NCBI RefSeq assembly: GCF_023016525.1 | Contig: NZ_JALKCG010000003.1 | Coordinates: 1 to 64,000, forward strand | DNA from: Ancylobacter koreensis | Lineage (GTDB): Bacteria > Pseudomonadota > Alphaproteobacteria > Rhizobiales > Xanthobacteraceae | DNA: 64,000 nucleotides | Direction of reading: 5' to 3' | In this document: in pieces, positions 7,792 to 17,619 of the stretch | Layout: each line of letters starts with the position of its first letter | Position numbering within the stretch: the first letter of the stretch is position 1 | Translations under genes and position numbers: made by a program | The notes under the pieces: generated by a model | Databases searched by the model: none | Told to the model about the DNA's origin: nothing | Seen by the model: only the letters and a program-made list of their open reading frames with translations

Positions 7792-9477
7792 ATGTCGGCG
7801 AATGCGAGGGCGAACGAACCGTCCATGGAGGAGATACTGGCCTCCATCCGGCGCATCATCTCCGACGAGGTGGCCGCCGAGCCGATGCCGCAAGCCTCAG
7901 TCCGCGCCGAGCCGGCGCGTTCCGAGTTCTCGCGTTCCGAGTTTTCACGCAGCGAGCCGTCGCGCCCTTCGTCCGGGCGGGACAATTATGTCCCCCGCGA
8001 GATGTCGGGTCGTGACGCCTCCCGCGAGGCGCCTCGCGATCCCTATGCGCGCGATTCCTATGCGCGGGAGCCGTTCGGCCGCACGGCGACACCCGGCCGC
8101 GAGGGGCTTGCCGGCTCGTCTTCGCGCGCCGCACCGCCGGTCCCTGCGCCGCGTAGCCGCGCGTCCGAGCCTTTCGCGCCCGCGCCGGCCGCCTCCCCGA
8201 CGACACGGCCGGTGCCGCCCTCGGGCAGCTTTGCCGCGCCGTCCAGCGCTGCGCTGCGCCCCGGCGCGGCCCCGGTGAACTATGTGCCGCCCGGCCGCGC
8301 CCCGGCCGCCGACCCGTTCATGCCGCGTGCGCGCGGTGTCGCTACCTCCGCCGCGTATGCGATGGCGCCGGAGCCCGCGTTCGATATGCCGGCGGTCGGC
8401 ACCCGCGCTTCCGATCCGCGCCCGTCTGACCTTCGCGCCCCCGATCTCCGCGCGGTGGAGCCGCGCCCGTCCGTCGTGCCGCGTGCGCCGCTGCCTGACA
8501 CCAGCGGTCTCGACGCACCGCTGGCGAGCGCGCTGCTCGATCTGGCGCTGGTGGAGCAGGCGGTGCAGGCCGAACTGGCGCAGGTTCCGTTCGCCGCCGC
8601 CCGCACCGCCGTGTCTCAGCCCGTCGCGTCCCGGCCCGCCGAGGCGCCTGTGCGCCCGGCGGCCGTCGAGGCGAAGACCGCCCCGGCGGAAGTGAAGGCC
8701 GTATCCGCCGAACCGCAGGCCTCGCGTGCGGCCGAGCCGGTGGCGCCCGTTCTGCCGTCCGCGCCGTCCGACGCCTTTTCCGCCGTGCCGGCCGTCGCGG
8801 CGCCTGCCGAGACCGTGGCCGTCGTGGGGAGCGTGCCTCCCGCCTCTGCCGAGAGCGCGCCGGCGGTTGCCGCGCCGGTGGAGGCCGCGTCTGCGGTCAT
8901 CATCGCTGCGTCGAAGCCCGCCGAATCCGCTCCGGTGGTGGCGCCTGCGGCCGGGCTTGAAGATGCCGCTCCGGCGCCTGACGCGTCCGTACGTACCGAA
9001 CTCCCGGAAGAGCCGGCTTCCGTGCCGGCCGCCGAAGCCGCTTCTGTTGAAACCCCGGCGGCGTCCGTGCCGGCAAGCGTTCCCGTGCAGACAAGCGTTC
9101 CCGCGCCGCGTTCATCGGCGCCGCTGTCGCGACTGGAGGCCCGCCTGGTGGAATCTCGCCTTTCCGAACCCCGCCATTCCGAGACCCGTCCCGCCGAGCC
9201 GCGCTACAGCGCTGCCCGCCATGCCGTCGCCGAGGCGCCGGCCTCCGCCGGGGAGGGCGCGCGCGAGCGTCTCGTATCGACGCCGGCCAGCACGGCGGTG
9301 TCGGCCGCCTTCGGCTCGCTGCAGCGCTCGGTCGCCGCGCCCGCGCGTACGGTCGACGATCTCGTCGCCGAGGCGCTCAAGCCCATGCTGAAGGCGTGGC
9401 TCGACGAGAACCTGCCGGCGCTGGTGGAGCGCCTGGTGCGCGCCGAGATCGAGCGCGTCGCCCGCCAGGGCCAGTGA
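7792..9477 (+). CDS. popZ: PopZ family polar organizing protein (DUF2497)
   Basis: A 561-residue pole-organising scaffold. PopZ self-assembles at cell poles and anchors the chromosome via ParB. The N-terminal helix has the family signature PSMEEILASIRRIISDE (residues about 11-27), and the C-terminal oligomerisation helices run TVDDLVAEALKPMLKAWLDE and continue to ERLVRAEIERVA. Between them lie more than 400 residues rich in P, A, S, R and E with short repeats (SEFSRSEFSRSE, SEPRHSETRPAEPR). The spacer is far longer than in the 177-residue Caulobacter protein. The start at 7792 (MSANARANEPS) matches the family; 7729 is an open upstream alternative. Confidence 0.9.
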   Translation: MSANARANEPSMEEILASIRRIISDEVAAEPMPQASVRAEPARSEFSRSEFSRSEPSRPSSGRDNYVPREMSGRDASREAPRDPYARDSYAREPFGRTATPGREGLAGSSSRAAPPVPAPRSRASEPFAPAPAASPTTRPVPPSGSFAAPSSAALRPGAAPVNYVPPGRAPAADPFMPRARGVATSAAYAMAPEPAFDMPAVGTRASDPRPSDLRAPDLRAVEPRPSVVPRAPLPDTSGLDAPLASALLDLALVEQAVQAELAQVPFAAARTAVSQPVASRPAEAPVRPAAVEAKTAPAEVKAVSAEPQASRAAEPVAPVLPSAPSDAFSAVPAVAAPAETVAVVGSVPPASAESAPAVAAPVEAASAVIIAASKPAESAPVVAPAAGLEDAAPAPDASVRTELPEEPASVPAAEAASVETPAASVPASVPVQTSVPAPRSSAPLSRLEARLVESRLSEPRHSETRPAEPRYSAARHAVAEAPASAGEGARERLVSTPASTAVSAAFGSLQRSVAAPARTVDDLVAEALKPMLKAWLDENLPALVERLVRAEIERVARQGQ

Positions 9478-9644
9478 GCGCCGGCGCGCCGGCGCCGCCC
9501 GCCTTCCGCCCCTCTTCCTGACAGCTCTAGCCGCGCGAAGCCACGCGCGGCGCGCGGGCCAGCCCGATCGCTTCGCTTGGGTTGACTTGCGCCACCGGCT
9601 CCGCTTTCTCTCGCACCCGTTCACAGGAAGGTGCCGGAGCCAAA

Positions 9645-12482
9645 ATGCTCGATAACAGGTTCGATCCCGCTGCCGTCGAAGACCGCATCTACCAGGCATG
9701 GCTGGAGGCGGGCGCCTTCAAGGCCGGGCGGCCGGAGCGGGCCGGGGCCGAGCCCTACTGCATCGTCATTCCCCCGCCCAACGTCACCGGCTCGCTCCAT
9801 ATGGGGCACGCGCTCAACAACACGCTGCAGGACATTCTCTGCCGCTTCGAGCGCATGCGCGGCAAGGACGTGCTCTGGCAGGTCGGCACCGACCATGCCG
9901 GCATCGCCACCCAGATGGTGGTCGAGCGCCAGCTCGCCGAGCGCAAGCTCCCCGGCCGGCGCGAGATGGGCCGCGAGGCCTTCGTCGAGCGCATCTGGGC
10001 GTGGAAGGAAGAATCCGGCGGCACCATCATCAACCAGCTCAAGAAGCTGGGCGCCTCGGCCGACTGGTCGCGCGAGCGCTTCACCATGGACGAGGGCCTG
10101 TCGCGCGCCGTCCTCAAGGTGTTCGTGCGGCTCTACAAGGAAGGGCTGATCTACAAGGACAAGCGGCTGGTGAACTGGGACCCAAAGTTCCAGTCCGCCA
10201 TTTCCGATCTCGAAGTGCTGCAGGTCGAGGTGAAGGGGAATCTCTGGCACCTGCGCTACCCCCTCGCCGACGGCGTCACCTATGAGCACCCCATCGCCTT
10301 CGACGAGAACGGGCTGCCCTACGAGTTCGAGACCCGCGACTACATCGTCGTCGCCACCACGCGGCCCGAGACCATGCTGGGCGACACGGCGGTCGCGGTG
10401 CACCCGGAAGACCCGCGCTATCAGGGACTTGTCGCGGCGAACGCGAAGGTGCGCCTGCCGCTGGTCGGCCGCCTCATCCCTATCGTGCCCGACACCTATT
10501 CCGACCCGACCAAGGGCACCGGCGCGGTGAAGATCACCCCGGCGCACGACTTCAACGATTTCGAGGTCGGCCGCCGGCACGGCCTGCCGATGATCAACGT
10601 GCTCGATTCGGAAGCGCGCGTGACGCTCGTCGGCAATGAGGACTTCCTCGCCGGAACGTTCCCGGGCGCCGATCTGGACGCCGCGCTGGCGCTCGACGGG
10701 CTGTCGCGCGAGGCGGCGCGCAAGGCCATTGTTGCGCTGCTGGAGGAGCGGGGCGTGCTCGACCGCATCGAGCCGCACACCCACATGGTGCCGCATGGCG
10801 ACCGTTCGAACGTTGTCATCGAGCCGTGGCTGACCGACCAGTGGTATGTCGATGCCCACACCCTCGCACAGCCGGCGCTCGCCGCCGTGCGCGAGGGGCG
10901 GACGAACTTCGTGCCGAAGAACTGGGAGAAGACCTATTTCGAGTGGCTGGAGAACATCCAGCCATGGTGCGTCTCGCGCCAGCTCTGGTGGGGCCACCAG
11001 ATCCCGGCCTGGTACGGGCCGGACGGCTCGATCTTCGTCGAGGAGACCGAGGAGGCGGCGGTCGCCGCGGCGCTGGCGCATTGCGTGCAGGCCGGCATCA
11101 TCAGCGATGCCGAGGCGCAGGAACTCGCCGTCGACGCGGAGAAGCGCGCGGCGCTGATCACCCGCGACGAGGACGTGCTCGACACCTGGTTTTCCTCCGC
11201 CCTGTGGCCGTTCTCGACGCTCGGCTGGCCCGACGAGACGGCGGAGCTCAAGCGCTTCTACCCGACTTCGGTGCTGATCACCGGCTTCGACATCATCTTC
11301 TTCTGGGTCGCCCGGATGATGATGATGGGCCTGCATTTCCAGGACGACGTCGTTCCCTTCAAGGACGTCTACATCCACGCCCTCGTCCGCGACGAGAAGG
11401 GCGCCAAGATGTCGAAGTCCAAGGGCAACGTCATCGACCCGCTCGACCTCGTGGAGAAATACGGCGCCGATGCGCTGCGCTTCACCCTGGCGGCGATGGC
11501 GGCGCAGGGGCGCGACATCAAGCTCGCCACCTCGCGCGTCGAGGGCTACCGCAACTTCGCGACCAAGCTGTGGAACGCCGCCCGCTTCGCCGAGATGAAC
11601 GGCTGCGGGCGCGATCCGGCCTTCGATCCCCATGCGGTCAGCTCGACGCTGAACCGCTGGATTCTCGGCGAGACGCAGAAGGCCGGTGCTGAGATCACCG
11701 CCGCGCTGGTCGACTACAAGTTCAACGAGGCGGCGGGCGCGGCCTATCGCTTCGTCTGGAACATCTACTGCGACTGGTACCTCGAACTCGCCAAGCCGGT
11801 GTTCACCGGCAATGACGAGGGCTGGAAGGCGGAGACGCGGGCGACGGCGGCCTTCGTGCTCGACGAGATCCTCAAGCTGCTGCACCCCTTCATGCCCTTC
11901 CTCACCGAGGAGCTGTGGGCGCGCACCGCCGAGACCGGCGCGCCGCGCGGCGAGATGCTGGTGCTGGCCCAATGGCCGGCGCTGACCGGGCTGGAGGCAC
12001 CGGAGGCGGAGGCCGATATCGGCTGGCTGATCGACCTCGTGACCGAGATCCGCTCGGTGCGCGCGGAGATGAACGTGCCGGCCGGGGCGCAGATCCCGCT
12101 CGTGCTGGTCGCGGCGGGCACCGGCACGGTGGACCGCGTCGGGCAGTGGAACGACGTGCTGCTGCGCCTCGCCCGCCTGTCGGGCATCACCTTCGCCGAC
12201 GAGGCGCCGGCGGGCTCGGTGCAGATCGTGGTGCGCGGCGAGACGGCGGCGCTGCCGCTGGTCGGCGTCATCGACATGGACGCGGAAGGTGCGCGCCTCG
12301 CCAAGGAACTCGCAAAGGCGCGGGACGACATCGCCAAGGTCGACGCCAAGCTCGGCAACGCCGACTTCATCAAGCGGGCGCCGGAAGAGGTGATCGAGGA
12401 GCAGCGCGAACGCCGCGACGTGGCGTCGGCGCGCGCCGAGAAGATCCGCGAGGCGCTGGCCCGGCTCGGCAAGGCTGGCTGA
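9645..12482 (+). CDS. valS: Valyl-tRNA synthetase
   Basis: A 945-residue class I synthetase charging tRNA-Val. The HIGH-type motif sits in [18 protein letters not shown] (about residues 44-61), the editing (CP1) domain contains [17 protein letters not shown], and the KMSKS loop reads [10 protein letters not shown]. An anticodon-binding domain follows, then a C-terminal charged coiled-coil arm (residues about 875-940), as in bacterial ValRS. The start at 9645 gives the expected [16 protein letters not shown] beginning. It follows popZ by 167 bases, an arrangement I associate with Rhizobiales. Confidence 0.97.
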   Translation: MLDNRFDPAAVEDRIYQAWLEAGAFKAGRPERAGAEPYCIVIPPPNVTGSLHMGHALNNTLQDILCRFERMRGKDVLWQVGTDHAGIATQMVVERQLAERKLPGRREMGREAFVERIWAWKEESGGTIINQLKKLGASADWSRERFTMDEGLSRAVLKVFVRLYKEGLIYKDKRLVNWDPKFQSAISDLEVLQVEVKGNLWHLRYPLADGVTYEHPIAFDENGLPYEFETRDYIVVATTRPETMLGDTAVAVHPEDPRYQGLVAANAKVRLPLVGRLIPIVPDTYSDPTKGTGAVKITPAHDFNDFEVGRRHGLPMINVLDSEARVTLVGNEDFLAGTFPGADLDAALALDGLSREAARKAIVALLEERGVLDRIEPHTHMVPHGDRSNVVIEPWLTDQWYVDAHTLAQPALAAVREGRTNFVPKNWEKTYFEWLENIQPWCVSRQLWWGHQIPAWYGPDGSIFVEETEEAAVAAALAHCVQAGIISDAEAQELAVDAEKRAALITRDEDVLDTWFSSALWPFSTLGWPDETAELKRFYPTSVLITGFDIIFFWVARMMMMGLHFQDDVVPFKDVYIHALVRDEKGAKMSKSKGNVIDPLDLVEKYGADALRFTLAAMAAQGRDIKLATSRVEGYRNFATKLWNAARFAEMNGCGRDPAFDPHAVSSTLNRWILGETQKAGAEITAALVDYKFNEAAGAAYRFVWNIYCDWYLELAKPVFTGNDEGWKAETRATAAFVLDEILKLLHPFMPFLTEELWARTAETGAPRGEMLVLAQWPALTGLEAPEAEADIGWLIDLVTEIRSVRAEMNVPAGAQIPLVLVAAGTGTVDRVGQWNDVLLRLARLSGITFADEAPAGSVQIVVRGETAALPLVGVIDMDAEGARLAKELAKARDDIAKVDAKLGNADFIKRAPEEVIEEQRERRDVASARAEKIREALARLGKAG

Positions 12483-12546
12483 GCGGACTGGCTGATCCGG
12501 CGGGACGACGACTGCACCGGCCGCGACGCCAACGGGCGCGGCGGGC

Positions 12547-12564
12547 TTGTCATCGAAGCGTCAT
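12547..12564 (+). promoter_or_regulatory. Pho-box-like direct repeat upstream of mgtC
   Basis: TTGTCAT and GCGTCAT are spaced with the 11-base period of a PhoB box (consensus CTGTCAT repeated). Three of 14 consensus positions differ. The site lies 45 bases before the MgtC-like start. It is a motif match only. Confidence 0.3.
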
Positions 12565-12608
12565 GCGATCCGGGCTAGAGCCCGTCGCTTCAGGGCGGGA
12601 GAGCGCGC

Positions 12609-13325
12609 GTGCCGTTCATCGAGAGTTTCGAGGCGGGCGACTTCGTCTCGACCATCATCAGCCTCGTCGTCGCCTTCGCGATGGGCACGCTAATCGGTGC
12701 CGAGCGCCAGTACCGCCAGCGCACGGCCGGACTGCGCACCAATGTGCTGGTCGCGATCGGCGCCGCGCAGTTCGTCGACATGGCGATGCACCTGGCCGGT
12801 CCCGAGGGAGCGGTGAGGGTGGTGGCCTACGTCGTCTCCGGCATAGGCTTCCTCGGTGCCGGCGTCATCATGAAGGAAGGCACCAATATTCGCGGCCTGA
12901 ACACGGCGGCGACTCTGTGGTGCTCGGCGGCGGTGGGCGCCTGCGCGGGTGCCGACCTGATCGCGCAGTCCGTGCTGCTGACCCTCTTCGTGCTGGCCGG
13001 CAACACCATGCTGCGCCCGCTGGTGACGGCGCTGGAGCGGCTTCCGCGCGACGACGAATCGACCGAGGCGACCTATGGGGTGAGCGTCATCTCCAGCGCT
13101 TCCGCCGCCGACGGGCTGCGCGCCGAGGTCGCGAAGCTGCTGGAGGCGGCGAAATTTCCGGTCGAGGACGTGGAGCTGCAGGACCGCGCGGACGGTTCTG
13201 CCGAACTGCACGCCACGCTGGTGAACACCTCCGTGCGGGTCGCCGAGCTCGACGCCGCCGTGGCGCGGCTGCGCCACCTTCCCGGTGTCACCGCCGCCAA
13301 CTGGACGCGCTCGGCGGTCGACTGA
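12609..13325 (+). CDS. mgtC: MgtC/SapB family membrane protein
   Basis: A 238-residue inner-membrane protein. The N-terminal half holds four to five hydrophobic segments with the family signature GTLIGAERQYRQRTAGLRTN, then GIGFLGAGVIMKEG and IRGLNTAATLWCSAAVG. The C-terminal soluble domain (about 155-238) looks like the ACT-type domain of MgtC proteins. MgtC homologues modulate F1Fo ATPase or adapt cells to low magnesium, but many family members have unknown roles. The start is GTG at 12609. A Pho-box-like repeat lies 45 bases upstream, and the next gene is convergent. Confidence 0.88.
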   Translation: MPFIESFEAGDFVSTIISLVVAFAMGTLIGAERQYRQRTAGLRTNVLVAIGAAQFVDMAMHLAGPEGAVRVVAYVVSGIGFLGAGVIMKEGTNIRGLNTAATLWCSAAVGACAGADLIAQSVLLTLFVLAGNTMLRPLVTALERLPRDDESTEATYGVSVISSASAADGLRAEVAKLLEAAKFPVEDVELQDRADGSAELHATLVNTSVRVAELDAAVARLRHLPGVTAANWTRSAVD

Positions 13326-13344
13326 AAGCCGGCGAGGGCGGGGC

Positions 13345-13533
13345 TCAGCCGGCCGGCGACGCACCCCCGGCGCGGGACGCCTCCAGCAGCGCCTCCAGCC
13401 GGTCGAGCTCGGCGCGCAGGCGCTCGATCACGTCGGCCGCTTCCGACAGTTCGTCCTCCACCTTGTCACGGCGGAAAGAGTCCAGATCGGCCGCCATGGC
13501 CCTCAGGCGCTCGACGATATTACCGCTCGACAT
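13345..13533 (-). CDS. Small coiled-coil protein
   Basis: A 62-residue protein, almost entirely helical and charged (ADLDSFRRDKVEDELSEA, then VIERLRAELDRLEALLEA), with heptad leucine spacing consistent with a short coiled coil. The start at 13533 is preferred over the longer frame beginning at 13653 because AGGGAG lies just upstream and the preceding residues look like non-coding sequence. It is convergent with mgtC, 19 bases apart. The function is unknown; it may be a small scaffold or cell-envelope cytoplasmic protein. Confidence 0.6.
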   Translation of the reverse strand: MSSGNIVERLRAMAADLDSFRRDKVEDELSEAADVIERLRAELDRLEALLEASRAGGASPAG

Positions 13534-13870
13534 GCTCGTCTCCCTGTGGCGCGGTCGGGCGCGTGGCGAACGGCCGGCCGGCCTTTGCCAGCCTGGGCGA
13601 CGGCTGGCAGTCGATGATGAAAACCCTATTCGGGCCAGTGGCTTGCGGCACACCGGCGCTGCCTTGCGGGCGGCCGGCGCGAGCGGCCAGACCTAGCGCG
13701 GTTTTGTGACCGGGCGGCAACAGTGTCACGCATTCGCAACCATAAGCCCAGACGCTCCGGCTGGCGCCGCGATGCCGCCACAAACCGGCACGAAATCCGA
13801 CTGATAGACGGGGGATAAAGAGTACGGGCGCGGTTGCCCGAAGAACCTCCGCGCCGGGATGCGTGCAGAC
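13534..13870. other. Intergenic region upstream of ilvD
   Basis: About 340 bases between the divergent coiled-coil gene and ilvD. Promoters for both genes must lie here. I see no leader peptide rich in branched-chain residues, no convincing attenuator and no RNA gene. Confidence 0.4.
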
Positions 13871-15598
13871 ATGGACGTCAAGACCATCATCGACAAGCGC
13901 AATCTGCCGAGCCGCCACGTGACGGAGGGTCCGGCGCGCGCGCCCCACCGCTCCTATCTCTACGCGATGGGCCTGACCCGCGAGCAGATCCACCAGCCGC
14001 TGGTGGGTGTGGCTTCGTGCTGGAACGAGGCCGCGCCGTGCAACATCTCGCTGATGCGCCAGGCGCAGGCGGTGAAGAAGGGCGTCGCCAGCGCGAACGG
14101 CACGCCGCGCGAATTCTGCACCATCACCGTCACCGACGGCATCGCCATGGGGCACGAGGGCATGAAGGCCTCGCTGGCCTCGCGCGAGGTGATCGCGGAC
14201 TCGGTCGAGCTCACCATGCGCGGCCATGCCTATGACGCCCTCGTCGGCCTCGCCGGCTGCGACAAGTCGCTGCCCGGCATGATGATGGCGATGCTGCGCC
14301 TCAACGTGCCGTCGATCTTCATCTATGGCGGCTCCATCCTGCCGGGCTCTTTCCGCGGCCAGCCGGTGACGGTGCAGGACCTGTTCGAGGCGGTCGGCAA
14401 ATATTCCGTCGGCGGCATGTCGCTCGACGATCTCGACGAACTGGAGCAGGTGGCTTGCCCTTCGGCGGGCGCCTGCGGCGCGCAGTTCACCGCCAATACC
14501 ATGGCGACGGTTTCCGAGGCCATCGGCCTCGCTCTGCCCTATTCGGCCGGCGCGCCGGCGCCCTACGAGATCCGCGACAAGTTCTGCATGGCCGCTGGCG
14601 AGCAGATCATGGACCTCGTGGCCCGCAACATCCGCCCGCGTGACATCGTCACCCGCAAGGCGCTGGAGAACGCGGCGACCGTGGTCGCCGCTTCGGGCGG
14701 CTCGACCAATGCGGCGCTGCACCTGCCGGCCATGGCGCACGAGGTCGGCATCGAGTTCGACCTGTTCGACGTCGCCGAGATCTTCAAGCGCACGCCCTAC
14801 ATCGCCGATCTCAAGCCCGGCGGGCGCTATGTCGCCAAGGACATGTTCGAGGCGGGCGGCATTCCGCTGCTGATGAAGACCCTGCTCGACCACGGCTTCC
14901 TGCACGGCGACTGCCTCACCGTGACCGGCCGCACCATCGCGGAGAACCTCGCCTCGGTGAAGTGGAATCCGCACCAGGACGTGGTGCGCCCGGCCAACGA
15001 TCCCATCACCGTCACCGGCGGCGTGGTCGGCCTTCAGGGCAACCTCGCGCCGGATGGCGCCATCGTGAAGGTGGCGGGGCTCAAGAACCAGAAATTCTCC
15101 GGCCCGGCCCGCTGCTTCGACGGCGAGGAAGCCTGTTTCGAGGCGGTGACCAACCGCGCCTACAAGGACGGCGAGGTTCTGGTGATCCGCTACGAGGGCC
15201 CCAAGGGCGGCCCCGGCATGCGGGAAATGCTGTCCACCACCGCCGCCCTCTACGGACAGGGCGCCGGCGACAAGGTGGCGCTGATTACGGACGGGCGCTT
15301 CTCGGGCGCTACGCGCGGCTTCTGCATCGGCCATGTCGGGCCGGAGGCGGCGGTCGGCGGCCCGATCGGGCTGATCCGCGACGGCGACATCATCACCATC
15401 GACGCAATCGAGGGCACGCTGGACGTGGCGCTCTCGGACGAGGAACTCGCCGCCCGCAAGGCGGAGTGGAAGCCTCGTCCCTCGCCCGTCGGCTCGGGGG
15501 CCATCTGGAAGTTCGCGCAGGCCGTGGGACCCGCCCGTCAGGGCGCGGTCACCCACCCCGGCGGCGCGGCCGAGACGACGTGCTATGCGGATATTTGA
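13871..15598 (+). CDS. ilvD: Dihydroxy-acid dehydratase
   Basis: A 575-residue Fe-S dehydratase of valine, leucine and isoleucine synthesis that converts dihydroxy-acids to 2-keto acids. Three cysteine motifs expected to ligate the cluster are present: [15 protein letters not shown] and [17 protein letters not shown]. The substrate region [12 protein letters not shown] also matches the family. I chose the ATG at 13871 ([16 protein letters not shown]), four codons inside the first possible start at 13859, because that gives the usual family N-terminus. Neither has a textbook ribosome-binding site. Its 3' end overlaps exoR by 14 bases. Confidence 0.95.
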   Translation: MDVKTIIDKRNLPSRHVTEGPARAPHRSYLYAMGLTREQIHQPLVGVASCWNEAAPCNISLMRQAQAVKKGVASANGTPREFCTITVTDGIAMGHEGMKASLASREVIADSVELTMRGHAYDALVGLAGCDKSLPGMMMAMLRLNVPSIFIYGGSILPGSFRGQPVTVQDLFEAVGKYSVGGMSLDDLDELEQVACPSAGACGAQFTANTMATVSEAIGLALPYSAGAPAPYEIRDKFCMAAGEQIMDLVARNIRPRDIVTRKALENAATVVAASGGSTNAALHLPAMAHEVGIEFDLFDVAEIFKRTPYIADLKPGGRYVAKDMFEAGGIPLLMKTLLDHGFLHGDCLTVTGRTIAENLASVKWNPHQDVVRPANDPITVTGGVVGLQGNLAPDGAIVKVAGLKNQKFSGPARCFDGEEACFEAVTNRAYKDGEVLVIRYEGPKGGPGMREMLSTTAALYGQGAGDKVALITDGRFSGATRGFCIGHVGPEAAVGGPIGLIRDGDIITIDAIEGTLDVALSDEELAARKAEWKPRPSPVGSGAIWKFAQAVGPARQGAVTHPGGAAETTCYADI

Positions 15599-16430
15599 CC
15601 CCTCGGCCCTCCGGCCGCTCCTCCTTCTGGCTGCCGTCGCGCTCGCGCCGGCTTTGGGCCCGACGTTGGCCTTTGCCTTCGACGGCACGCCCGACACCTC
15701 GGCGCGGTCCCCCGCGACGGGCAAGCCGCGCACGGTCGACGAGATCGTGCGGCTGGGCACGCAGGCGCTGCGCTCGGGCGAGACCGCCAAGGGCATCGAC
15801 TCGCTGCGCTACGCCGCCGATCAGGGCCATGCCGGCGCGCAGTGGAAGCTCGGGCGCATGTATGCCGAAGGCGAAGGCGTCGAGCGCAACGACATCAAGG
15901 CGTTCGAGTATTTCAGCCAGATCGCCAACATGCACGCCGACGACAACCCGGCGGCACCCGAGGCGCGCTTCGTCGCCGATGCCTTCGTGGCGCTCGGCGC
16001 CTATTATCTGGTGGGCATTCCCAACAGCAAGGTGCGCCGCGACGCGACGCGGGCGCGCGACATGTTCGCCTATGCGGCCTCCTATTTCGGCGACCCGGAC
16101 GCGCAGTACAACCTCGCCCGCCTCTATATTGACGGCGACGGCGTGAACCGCGACCCACGCTTCGCCGCCCGCTGGCTGGGGCTCGCCGCCCATAAGGGCC
16201 AGTATCAGGCGCAGGCGGCGCTCGGGGGGCTGCTGTTCAAGGGCGACGAGGGCATTCCGCGCCAGGCCGCGCGCGGCCTGATGTGGCTGACGCTCGCGCG
16301 CGACGGCGCCGCCGGCCCGGACGACAAATGGGTGGTCGATCTCTATGACGACGCCTTCACCAATGCCTCGTCCGACGAGCGCGCCATGGCGCTGGTCTAT
16401 CTCGAACAGTACATGAAGGCCGACCGCTGA
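15585..16430 (+). CDS. exoR: ExoR-like periplasmic Sel1-repeat regulator
   Basis: A 281-residue secreted protein: a hydrophobic leader (residues about 8-31, cleavage near AFA) and then Sel1-type TPR repeats (AADQGHAGAQWKLGRMYAEG; ASYFGDPDAQYNLARLYIDG; AAHKGQYQAQAALGGLLFKG). Spacing and the ending RGLMWLTLARDGA match rhizobial ExoR, which restrains the ExoS-ChvI two-component system in the periplasm and so represses exopolysaccharide and activates motility. ExoS and ChvI are not in this window. The start codon lies 14 bases inside ilvD, implying coupled translation. A terminator follows. Confidence 0.85.
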   Translation: MRIFDPSALRPLLLLAAVALAPALGPTLAFAFDGTPDTSARSPATGKPRTVDEIVRLGTQALRSGETAKGIDSLRYAADQGHAGAQWKLGRMYAEGEGVERNDIKAFEYFSQIANMHADDNPAAPEARFVADAFVALGAYYLVGIPNSKVRRDATRARDMFAYAASYFGDPDAQYNLARLYIDGDGVNRDPRFAARWLGLAAHKGQYQAQAALGGLLFKGDEGIPRQAARGLMWLTLARDGAAGPDDKWVVDLYDDAFTNASSDERAMALVYLEQYMKADR

Positions 16431-16467
16431 GGCGCAGATGCTTCAGCCGGGACGAAGGTCAGGAAAG

Positions 16468-16490
16468 GCCGGGCACGAGCCCGGCTTTTT
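16468..16490 (+). terminator. Rho-independent terminator of ilvD-exoR
   Basis: GCCGGGC and GCCCGGC form a perfect 7-bp stem around ACGA, followed by TTTTT and CGTT. It lies 38 bases past the exoR stop and faces the convergent xthA. Confidence 0.88.
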
Positions 16491-16502
16491 CGTTGTTGCG
16501 GC

Positions 16503-17297
16503 TCAGAGCGCGGCGTTCAGCGCCAGATCGACCCAGACCGGCACGTGGTCGGAGGGTTTCTCCCAGCCGCGCACATGCTTGTCGATTCCGACCGCCTTCA
16601 GCCTGTCGGCGGCCTGCGGCGACAGCAGCAGATGGTCGATGCGGATGCCGTTGTTCCGCTGCCAGGCACCGGCCTTATAGTCCCAGAAGCTGTAGAGGCC
16701 GGGCGCGTCGGTGACGGCGCGCAGCGCGTCGGTCATGCCGAGATTGATGAGTTCGCGAAAGGCCGCCCGCGTCTGCGGCAGGAACAGCGCGTCGTTCGTC
16801 CAGGCTTCCGGATGCGCGGCGTCCTCGGGGGCGGGGATGACGTTGTAGTCGCCGCAGACGATCAGCGGCTCCTCATAGGCGAGGCGGTTCGCGATATGCG
16901 CCTTCAGCCGCTTCATCCAGCCGAGCTTGTAGGGGTACTTCTCGGTATCGACCGGGTTGCCGTTCGGCAGGTAGATGCCGCACACCCGCACCACGCCCTG
17001 CGCCGTCGACACCACCACCTCGATGAAGCGCGACTGCACGTCCGCCTCGTCGCCCGGCAGGCCGGTCGTCACCTCGTCGAAGGGATGGCGCGAGAGCACG
17101 GCGACGCCGTTGAAGCCCTTCTGCCCATGCACGGCGACATTGTAGCCGAGCGCCTCGAACGCCTCGCGCGGGAACGCCTCGTCGACGCACTTGATCTCCT
17201 GCAGGCAGACGAGGTCCGGCTTCGTCTCGGCAAGCCACGCCACGGCGTGCTCCTGACGCTGCTTGATCGAGTTGACGTTCCAGGTGGCGATGCGCAT
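16503..17297 (-). CDS. xthA: Exodeoxyribonuclease III
   Basis: A 264-residue AP endonuclease and 3'-5' exonuclease of the EEP superfamily, acting in base-excision repair. Motifs in order: MRIATWNVNSIKQR at the start, LVCLQEIKC with the metal-binding glutamate, a CGIYLPNGNP segment, CGDYNVIP, YSFWDYK, and the C-terminal RIDHLLLSP with SDHVPVW carrying the catalytic Asp-His. The start at 17297 is fixed by the family N-terminus MRIATWNVN; the frame stays open upstream to 17372 without protein-like sequence. It is convergent with exoR. Confidence 0.95.
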   Translation of the reverse strand: MRIATWNVNSIKQRQEHAVAWLAETKPDLVCLQEIKCVDEAFPREAFEALGYNVAVHGQKGFNGVAVLSRHPFDEVTTGLPGDEADVQSRFIEVVVSTAQGVVRVCGIYLPNGNPVDTEKYPYKLGWMKRLKAHIANRLAYEEPLIVCGDYNVIPAPEDAAHPEAWTNDALFLPQTRAAFRELINLGMTDALRAVTDAPGLYSFWDYKAGAWQRNNGIRIDHLLLSPQAADRLKAVGIDKHVRGWEKPSDHVPVWVDLALNAAL

Positions 17298-17379
17298 GCG
17301 GGCGTCCGTTGTCACGAGTCGGGCGCAGCATGCCGTCTCGCCCAGTCCGGCGCAAATGGCCGCCGCCGCCACTATGGCT

Positions 17380-17514
17380 TCAGTGGCCGTCGCGCGGGCG
17401 GATCTTCAGGTCGCCGATGCAATAGCAGCCGTGACGGTAGGTGGCCTCGGTGAGGCGCCGGTCTATCCGCCGGAACATCGCCGCGAGGGCGGTGCGCAGG
17501 GTAAGCAGGATCAT
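17380..17514 (-). CDS. Small hypothetical protein (44 aa)
   Basis: An unannotated-size frame of 44 codons upstream of xthA on the same strand. GGAG lies six bases before the ATG at 17514; an in-frame ATG at 17526 has no such site. The product starts with a hydrophobic helix (MILLTLRTALAAMF), continues with a basic patch (RRIDRRLTEATYRHG) and ends CYCIGDLKIRPRDGH with two close cysteines. The ordered look of the sequence and the good ribosome-binding site favour a real gene, but I recognise no family. Confidence 0.45.
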   Translation of the reverse strand: MILLTLRTALAAMFRRIDRRLTEATYRHGCYCIGDLKIRPRDGH

Positions 17515-17619
17515 CGCAATCTCCATCGGCCGGGGTCGGCCGTGCCGCTAATCTGGGCGGCGCGGCATCAGGCTTCGAGAGGGATTGCAGGCGCGGAACG
17601 TAAGGGCGCGATAAGGGCG

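Noticed and set aside
7917-7950. Tandem repeat GTTCCGAGTT in popZ
   Set aside because: It encodes the SEFSRSEFSRSE units of the disordered spacer and needs no other explanation.
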